The notes under the pieces were generated by a model. It worked only from the letters and a program-made list of their open reading frames with translations. It was not told the DNA's origin and did not search any database. Of a stretch of DNA of 58,153 nucleotides, positions 53,695 to 58,153 are shown one piece after another (the first letter of the stretch is position 1; each line of letters opens with the position of its first letter). A program made the position numbers and the translations under genes. This DNA comes from Nitrospirota bacterium (GTDB taxonomy: Bacteria; Nitrospirota; Thermodesulfovibrionia; Thermodesulfovibrionales; UBA6898): positions 1 to 58,153 of the forward strand of contig JACRLQ010000089.1 of NCBI GenBank assembly GCA_016215155.1, written 5' to 3'.

Positions 53695-54039
53695 TTAGTG
53701 TGTGTATTTAAGAGTATGGAGTCCATTCAATGTGCGCTTGAACTCATCGAGGTCCAGCGGTGATTCTATGCTCAGCGCGTCAGAGCCAATTTTATCATAT
53801 CCTATGAATATTACAAGCATATCGGGCACGATCGTCCTGATGATCTTGATCGCGTCGTCAACGGTAAGTCCGAAGGGTTCCGAGTCGATGATCAGCGCGG
53901 CATATGTCTTTTTGAGGACCATCTGGACGGCAAGGGAAGGGTGTTCAGCGGTTTCGACACCATAACCCTCGTCCCTGAGCATCCCGTAGAGGCTTCTGGT
54001 CAGCAGCTGGTTGTTCGAGCATAGCAATAAGTCAGTCAT
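53695..54039 (-). CDS. Degenerate stand-alone receiver-domain protein
   Basis: 114 residues with the CheY-like alternation of beta and alpha segments: LLLCSNNQLLTRSLYGMLRDEGYGVETAE, ALIIDSEPFGLTVDDAIKII, DMLVIFIGYD. Asp52 stands where phosphorylation occurs, but the acidic pair near the N-terminus is replaced by Cys-Ser-Asn-Asn and the conserved Lys near the end is not evident. It probably works without phosphorylation, as a protein-binding module. Position at the head of the methyltransferase operon suggests a regulatory link. Its start codon lies at the centre of a 30-bp palindrome. Confidence 0.7.
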   Translation of the reverse strand: MTDLLLCSNNQLLTRSLYGMLRDEGYGVETAEHPSLAVQMVLKKTYAALIIDSEPFGLTVDDAIKIIRTIVPDMLVIFIGYDKIGSDALSIESPLDLDEFKRTLNGLHTLKYTH

Positions 54040-54053
54040 GACTGACTTATTGC
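54024..54053. promoter_or_regulatory. 30-bp perfect palindrome centred on a start codon
   Basis: GCAATAAGTCAGTCA is followed at once by its exact reverse complement. The ATG of the receiver gene (54039-54037) spans the centre. It could be an operator for a dimeric regulator or, in RNA, a hairpin that hides the start codon. No ribosome site is visible before it. Confidence 0.6.
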
Positions 54054-54184
54054 AATATGGGGGCCATATAAAAATGCTCTTAAAATAAGGGGTTATCGCG
54101 CAGATATATCAGCGCAAAGACGGAAAATGTAGAATAATTCCCCGCCTTTGCGGGTAAATATTACCCAACCACGACGGGGGCAAA

Positions 54185-54232
54185 AAAAAGATCAGATCCG
54201 GCCCCGTTTGGTATCCGGGCCGGACCCGTCTT
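54185..54232 (-). terminator. Rho-independent terminator of the small Lys-rich protein
   Basis: On the minus strand an 8-bp stem TCCGGCCC/GGGCCGGA encloses a roughly 11-base loop and is followed after six bases by eight T residues. Confidence 0.75.
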
Positions 54233-54240
54233 TTATAAAT

Positions 54241-54366
54241 TCAATGGGGGCCGAATTGGAGGGGCTTGCCCTCGGATTTTTCCTTCTTTGCCTGTCTTTT
54301 TTCTTTCAGGGTGTGTTGCGGTTTCTTCTTTGCATTTGCCTTCTGCTTGTCTTTTTCTTTGCTCAT
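54241..54366 (-). CDS. Small lysine-rich protein (41 residues)
   Basis: An AAGGAGG site lies seven bases before ATG 54366. The peptide starts SKEKDKQKANAKKKPQHT, continues KEKRQAKKEKSEGK and ends PLQFGPH. It is strongly basic with no hydrophobic core, and a terminator follows the stop directly. This looks like a real small gene, perhaps for a nucleic-acid-associated or disordered protein. No family is recognised. Confidence 0.65.
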   Translation of the reverse strand: MSKEKDKQKANAKKKPQHTLKEKRQAKKEKSEGKPLQFGPH

Positions 54367-54425
54367 TTCATGCCTCCTTGATAAGACCTACCTTCATTCT
54401 ACCCGATCCCCCGGAGAAGTCAACC

Positions 54426-54698
54426 TCAGGTCCGTCCAGCGGCCCGTCCGATGGTTGGGCAGGGTTGATGCGCCGGGGCCGGCCGCGAGTTCAAAAGATG
54501 GATATAAATGTAAAACGCGCACCCCTCGCACGATTTGGTCTTTTGCGTACGCTCCCCATGCACCTTGCCGCCGCACAGCGTTTTTTCCACGAGCCAGCAC
54601 GAGTTGCCGGCCTTCTCATGCACAGTCGGACATAAGGAATCCAGCTCATGGCCGCACGCGTTGTAATTCCAGCATTTCATGTTCTTGTTGCTTTCCAT
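54426..54698 (-). CDS. Small cysteine-rich protein (two-CW/CW-Y-x-C type)
   Basis: 90 residues from ATG 54698, directly after AGGAGG; a longer upstream frame is not needed. The ordered Cys pattern is KCWNYNACGHE, LCPT, SCWLVEKTLCGG, SCEGCAFY. Short CW-x-y-x-x-CG domains of this type occur in anaerobic bacteria, alone or attached to signalling proteins, and probably bind a metal. The last 20 residues are Pro/Ala/Arg-rich and not conserved in appearance. Confidence 0.7.
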   Translation of the reverse strand: MESNKNMKCWNYNACGHELDSLCPTVHEKAGNSCWLVEKTLCGGKVHGERTQKTKSCEGCAFYIYIHLLNSRPAPAHQPCPTIGRAAGRT

Positions 54699-54810
54699 AA
54701 TCCTCCTGCCTTTTAGAGGCCACATGATATATACGTACCATAACACATATCCGCGGTATTGATTTCAGGATGTGATTCTGACGCGGCCTGACCCATACCT
54801 GAAAATCCGT

Positions 54811-54832
54811 CGCCGCTGCGGCGTGTTATACT
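54811..54832 (+). promoter_or_regulatory. Palindrome and -10 element before the small-protein operon
   Basis: CGCCGC-T-GCGGCG (54811-54823) lies three bases before a consensus TATACT (54827-54832). The -35 is poor, so the palindrome may be an activator or repressor site. Confidence 0.4.
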
Positions 54833-54857
54833 AAAGATACAGGCAAGGAGGACGACA

Positions 54858-55079
54858 ATGGCAACTTTGGACTGCTTATATAACGCTCTTACAAAAAAAG
54901 TACAGACAGTGAACAAGGACATCACCAGGGAAGTAGTTGAAGATTGGGTCGGGAGCGCCGGGTACAGGGCCCAGCAGATCGCCTTCATGACCGTGGCCCT
55001 GAGTGATCTGGCAAGCGGGAAATATACCCCGGAAGACATGGTTGAGGACATGCTTCAACTGGCCTGTCCGGACAATTGA
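54858..55079 (+). CDS. Small conserved-looking helical protein
   Basis: 73 residues with AAGGAGG before the ATG. Text: DCLYNALTKKVQTVNKDITREVVEDWVGSAG, then YTPEDMVEDMLQLACPD. It seems all-helical and acidic. The stop overlaps the next start (TGATG), so the two genes are translationally coupled. The function is unknown. Confidence 0.7.
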   Translation: MATLDCLYNALTKKVQTVNKDITREVVEDWVGSAGYRAQQIAFMTVALSDLASGKYTPEDMVEDMLQLACPDN

Positions 55080-55387
55080 TGAAAAGGAAAAAGGCGTCTC
55101 ATTTCTCGGTTGAGGACATAATCAGGCGCGAGTTCAGGAAGCCGGTCAGCAGGGGGACAATAGGGAGAGATGCCGGCGGCTTGATGTGGGCGTATGGCGT
55201 CATCCTCAGAGACTCTCTGTATTGTGTCGAGGTCATAGGCATAGACATGGAGAGCCATGAGACAAAAAGGCTGTCAGAAAGGGAAAAGTCATTTGAGCGA
55301 AGGGAAGAGGCAAACGCTTACATAACGGGACTGAAAAGGGAAATCCGTCCGACGGTCCCGGAGACCGCGACAGCTGACGCGGCGTAA
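55079..55387 (+). CDS. Small basic protein of unknown function
   Basis: 102 residues starting at the ATG that overlaps the previous stop. A beta-rich centre (GGLMWAYGVILRDSLYCVEVIGIDM) is followed by a charged helix (KRLSEREKSFERREEANAYITGLKREI). The partner upstream is small and acidic, this one basic, so a complex is possible. No family is recognised. Confidence 0.65.
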   Translation: MKRKKASHFSVEDIIRREFRKPVSRGTIGRDAGGLMWAYGVILRDSLYCVEVIGIDMESHETKRLSEREKSFERREEANAYITGLKREIRPTVPETATADAA

Positions 55388-55411
55388 AGATAAATAAAGA
55401 GGAGGATCACC

Positions 55412-55594
55412 TTGTCTTCAGCGCTAAGAGTACAATTTATATCCACGGCGTTAATGGTCCTTATAGGGATATGGCTGACAGGTTTTGACAGGGTCCATTG
55501 GTTTTTGTACGTTCCCGTTGCCGCTCTTACCTTTGCGGGGATAACAGGGATTTGTCCCGGGCTTATGTTCTGGAAAAAAATCGGACTCAAATAA
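55412..55594 (+). CDS. Small DUF2892-like membrane protein
   Basis: 60 residues from a TTG start six bases after GGAGG. Two membrane helices (STALMVLIGIWLTGF and FLYVPVAALTFAGITGICPG) end in FWKKIGLK. This resembles the YgaP-type inner-membrane domain (DUF2892) that often has a GxCP motif. The function is unknown. It may be the third gene of the small operon. Confidence 0.7.
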   Translation: MSSALRVQFISTALMVLIGIWLTGFDRVHWFLYVPVAALTFAGITGICPGLMFWKKIGLK

Positions 55595-55600
55595 TATCCC

Positions 55601-57658
55601 TTATTTAAATTTATATCTGACACTGAAAAGCGCGGAAATGCCCTCTCTCGGATAATCATGGGGAATAAACCGTGAAGCGCCGGATAGATCGGGGTCCTCG
55701 TATTTTTCGTCAAACAGATTATGAATTGCCGCCTGAATCTCAAGGGTTTTATAAATGTTTCTCAAGGTCAGTGTCAGATCGACCGTGGTGTATGAAGCCA
55801 CATCATCCCTTGTATCTCCCCAGGGCCTCGGGCGCGGACCCGTCCATAAGACATCGGCATGCGATACAAGATATTTAGAAAAACCGTAATTCACGCTTGC
55901 ACTCGCCCTGTTGCCCGGGACGAAGGCTATCCTTTCCCCCGTATGAGAGTCCCTGGGGTCCTGCCAGGAATATGCGATCTTCCAGTAATTGTCATTAGAG
56001 TACTTTCCGGAAAGCACCGCCTCGATGCCGTTGATCTCCGCTCTTCCCAGGTTTGCATAGGTTGCAGGTGAGGTGGAGGGATCACGAACGATCAGGTCAT
56101 CGATGTCGTTATAAAAATAGTTCAGGTCGAACCTGAACCGCTCTGAATAAGTGTAACCGATGCCCGCCTCATACGTCCTGATTTTTTCAGGGGCGAGATG
56201 AGGGTTCCCCATGAGCGTAGGATTGTTGACGGTGTATAACTCGGTGAAAGTGGGCGCCCTGAATGCCTGACCGTAAAGCAGTTTGAGCTCTGCCTTATCA
56301 AGAAACCTCCAGACTATGCCAAACCTGGGATTTGTCGTATCGCCGAAATCACTGTAATGGTCGTAGCGTATCCCGGCGGTAAGGCTTACCTTGTCTTTGA
56401 TCTTCCACTCATCCTGAAGATAGGCCGCGAAAATATACCTTTTGACATTCCTGCTCCAGTTGCCCCATGACGAAATATCCTGAACTGACCCAAGGTATTC
56501 ACCGGTGTTGGGATTAAAATTCGAGATGGCCTTCACATCATATTGCCTCAACTCTTCGTAATCAACGCCCGCAAGCAGATGGTTTGCGGCGGAGATGTCG
56601 TAATCGAGCTGAATTTCACCGCCTGTCGTCCTGTCCTTTGCCTTCGGCCCGCCGATCATTCCATCTGGAAACGAGCCGGCGAAACCGTCCGGAAAGACTT
56701 TCACAAGCCAGTCCTGATTAAAATAGTCATAATAAAATTTCATCTTCGCGGAGAATTTCTCCGTGAAGGAATGACTGTAACTCAGTTCGTGCCAGAAATT
56801 GTCCGACTTGAGGGAATTGTAATCCGTCAGCGCGTTACCAAGACCGATGTAGGCGCCCCTGTCATTGGCCAGATATTGGCCTCGGTAGGTCAAATCTTTA
56901 TACGAGGCCTCAAAATATATCCCTGTTCCCTCAAACCGGGTGTCAGCATTGCCCGGGGCAGCTGTGAACGGCGTCCCTGACAGCCGGTCCCTTGTAATGC
57001 GAAGGTCAGGGCCCTGTGTCTTCATGTAGTCAATGCTGCCCGATATCTTCAGCCCGTTTTTAAAGGTCTTTCCCGCAAGAAGATTGTATTTCCGGGTATC
57101 GAAGCTTCCTCCGGAAACCGAAAACGTCGCGCCCTCCACGTCCTCCGCGCCCTTGGTGATGATGTTTATCACCGCGACAAATGCGTTCGTGCCGTACAGG
57201 GCGGAGCCGGGTCCTCTGACGATCTCAATTTTTTTGATGTTATCGACACTCAGATAATCCAGAAAAAAAGGGAATGCGCTCCCCGCGTGGTTTCTGTTGA
57301 GGCTGTGTCCGTCGATCATGATAAGGACCTTTTCAGATTGTCCGGTGACCGTTCCTCTTACCTCCAACCTGAAAAAACCCTGGTCGGTTATTGCGACGCC
57401 CATCCCGGGAACAAGCTTTAGGACATCCATCAGGGTCCTCGCCCCCATATTGTGTATTTCCCTGCCCGTAATCACCGTGGCGATAGCAGGGGCTTTTATC
57501 AATGAAATAGCCCGCCGGGTGGAGATCTCCAGTTCCTCGGGCTTGAAATACATCGACAGAAACGCCTGTTCTTCTTCCGATGCTGCCCGTGCAGGCGGGA
57601 CGCAACAAAACAGCGACACGAACAACAGGCAGATCATGGAGATTCTTATGAGATTCAC
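55601..57658 (-). CDS. TonB-dependent outer-membrane receptor
   Basis: 685 residues with a signal peptide (NLIRISMICLLFVSLFCC). A plug domain (APAIATVITGREIHNMGARTLMDVLKLVPGM; RGPGSALYGTNAFVAVINIITKGA) is followed by a 22-strand barrel (FRAPTFTELY, NLFDEKYEDP) ending in an aromatic-rich FSVRYKFK with terminal basic residues. The group includes vitamin B12 and siderophore receptors. Corrinoid uptake would fit the neighbouring methyltransferase operon, but no cobalamin riboswitch-like leader was found. It converges on the small-protein operon with a 6-base gap. Confidence 0.92.
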   Translation of the reverse strand: MNLIRISMICLLFVSLFCCVPPARAASEEEQAFLSMYFKPEELEISTRRAISLIKAPAIATVITGREIHNMGARTLMDVLKLVPGMGVAITDQGFFRLEVRGTVTGQSEKVLIMIDGHSLNRNHAGSAFPFFLDYLSVDNIKKIEIVRGPGSALYGTNAFVAVINIITKGAEDVEGATFSVSGGSFDTRKYNLLAGKTFKNGLKISGSIDYMKTQGPDLRITRDRLSGTPFTAAPGNADTRFEGTGIYFEASYKDLTYRGQYLANDRGAYIGLGNALTDYNSLKSDNFWHELSYSHSFTEKFSAKMKFYYDYFNQDWLVKVFPDGFAGSFPDGMIGGPKAKDRTTGGEIQLDYDISAANHLLAGVDYEELRQYDVKAISNFNPNTGEYLGSVQDISSWGNWSRNVKRYIFAAYLQDEWKIKDKVSLTAGIRYDHYSDFGDTTNPRFGIVWRFLDKAELKLLYGQAFRAPTFTELYTVNNPTLMGNPHLAPEKIRTYEAGIGYTYSERFRFDLNYFYNDIDDLIVRDPSTSPATYANLGRAEINGIEAVLSGKYSNDNYWKIAYSWQDPRDSHTGERIAFVPGNRASASVNYGFSKYLVSHADVLWTGPRPRPWGDTRDDVASYTTVDLTLTLRNIYKTLEIQAAIHNLFDEKYEDPDLSGASRFIPHDYPREGISALFSVRYKFK

Positions 57659-57756
57659 TGCACCGCCTTCTTTTTGAAATACCGCTCAATTATAGAGTAT
57701 CAGATATTTTTAAAGAAAAAAACGTCTCCGCTACAGTACACGGTTGAATGGATAAA

Positions 57757-57872
57757 GGCTTTTAAGCAAAGGAAAGGCTGAGGGACAAATAATCGCAAAG
57801 GAGTTCTACCGTCTCCATAAGGACGAATGCGACTTTCTCGTCATCTTGCAATCAATTCGGGATGAGCAATAA
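57757..57872 (+). pseudogene. Short reading-frame relic
   Basis: One frame reads GQIIAKEFYRLHKDECDFLVI and ends at TAA (57870-57872) but has no start codon. The phrase resembles a segment of large secreted proteins (IAxxFYxxHxDxYDFLVxF). It is probably a remnant, too short to classify firmly. Confidence 0.3.
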
Positions 57873-57894
57873 ACCCTAAAACTATAATTTGATA

Positions 57895-57922
57895 TTGACA
57901 AGTATTAGGGCTGGGATATAAA
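57895..57922 (+). promoter_or_regulatory. Consensus sigma70 promoter
   Basis: TTGACA (57895-57900) and TATAAA (57917-57922) have a 16-base spacer. It lies about 70 bases before the partial gene at the right edge. The rest of 57659-57990 shows no other feature apart from the short relic. Confidence 0.7.
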
Positions 57923-57990
57923 TTAGCACATATATTCTTTGGGGGTCGGAAACTCCGGGGATGGAAATCGGGAAGGGATGGGGTCTGGAC

Positions 57991-58153
57991 ATGCCTGATA
58001 TGATTAAACGCGGCAGGGGATCTGCAAAGCCTCTCACCATTACCATAATATCGATATCGATTATCTTATTTATGGTCTCATTTGGCTATGCGTCTGACAC
58101 CGCCATAGAGAAAGACCTCCAGTTGAAACTAAGGCAGAGCAATTCATATCTCG
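57991..58153 (+). CDS. N-terminus of an exported or membrane protein (cut by window edge)
   Basis: 54 codons are visible. The start MPDMIKRGRGSAKPLTIT is followed by a hydrophobic segment (IISISIILFMVSFGYASD) and then a charged helix (AIEKDLQLKLRQSNSYL). This is a signal peptide or first membrane helix, possibly of a sensor protein, but too little is present to tell. An in-frame ATG at 57961 could be used instead. Confidence 0.6.
   Translation, partial: MPDMIKRGRGSAKPLTITIISISIILFMVSFGYASDTAIEKDLQLKLRQSNSYL

Noticed and set aside
57659-57990. Cobalamin riboswitch before the TonB receptor or elsewhere
   Set aside because: A corrinoid system made this worth checking, but no B12-box-like sequence or fitting leader structure was found here or upstream of the methyltransferase operon.

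Overview
The window looks like a chromosomal segment of an anaerobic, corrinoid- and selenium-using bacterium. The mixture of multihaem cytochromes, DsrM/HdrE-like and HdrD-like redox proteins, corrinoid methyltransferases and short palindromic intergenic repeats resembles Nitrospirota (Thermodesulfovibrionia) or former Deltaproteobacteria. No rRNA or housekeeping marker fixes the taxon, so this assignment is an inference.

Layout. (1) 1-16.6 kb, plus strand: three secreted surface proteins. A giant carboxypeptidase-regulatory/Ig-like/beta-propeller protein has a stop codon and a frameshift near its 5' end and stops halfway through its second propeller. A glycine-rich exported protein follows. 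The third is a LamG/Ig/FN3 protein whose C-terminal third supplies the missing half of that propeller. A tRNA 3'-end-like sequence and a terminator close this block. (2) 16.9-21.1 kb: an NNC-motif lipoprotein, a B12-binding radical SAM enzyme, a relic of a sulfatase-fold gene, a DHH phosphoesterase and a TacA/TacT-type toxin-antitoxin pair. (3) 21.1-36.7 kb, minus strand: a lipid/polyketide locus. It encodes a 2,554-residue synthase (two flavin-type enoylreductase-like barrels, KS, AT, ACP, KR, DH), a 4'-phosphopantetheinyl transferase that could activate its ACP, an acyltransferase-like protein, an ABC exporter and a phosphoethanolamine-transferase-like membrane enzyme. A second NNC lipoprotein and a YghO-like protein lie upstream. 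(4) 37-41.5 kb: a cold-shock gene with a terminator-like hairpin in its leader, a repeat-rich lipoprotein, and two candidate selenoproteins read through in-frame UGA codons: a five-haem cytochrome and a small periplasmic heavy-metal-associated-like protein with a strong bacterial SECIS hairpin. A LysE-type exporter lies between them.

(5) 41.5-54.0 kb, minus strand: the most striking system. A run of closely spaced genes encodes a degenerate receiver protein, two UroD-family (MtaA/MtoB-like) methyltransferases, a CMD protein, an MtrH-family methyltransferase, a corrinoid protein, a double-cluster Fe-S protein, a RACo-type corrinoid activator, a small conserved protein, an HdrE-like cytochrome b, an HdrD-like Fe-S protein, cysteate synthase and a fused ComDE sulfopyruvate decarboxylase. 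Together they suggest corrinoid-dependent demethylation coupled to local synthesis of coenzyme M (or a related sulfonate thiol) and to disulfide reduction, in a bacterium. (6) 54.2-58.15 kb: several small proteins, a TonB-dependent receptor and the start of a membrane or exported protein cut by the window edge.

Functions are read from motifs in translated sequence and gene order. No database search was run.
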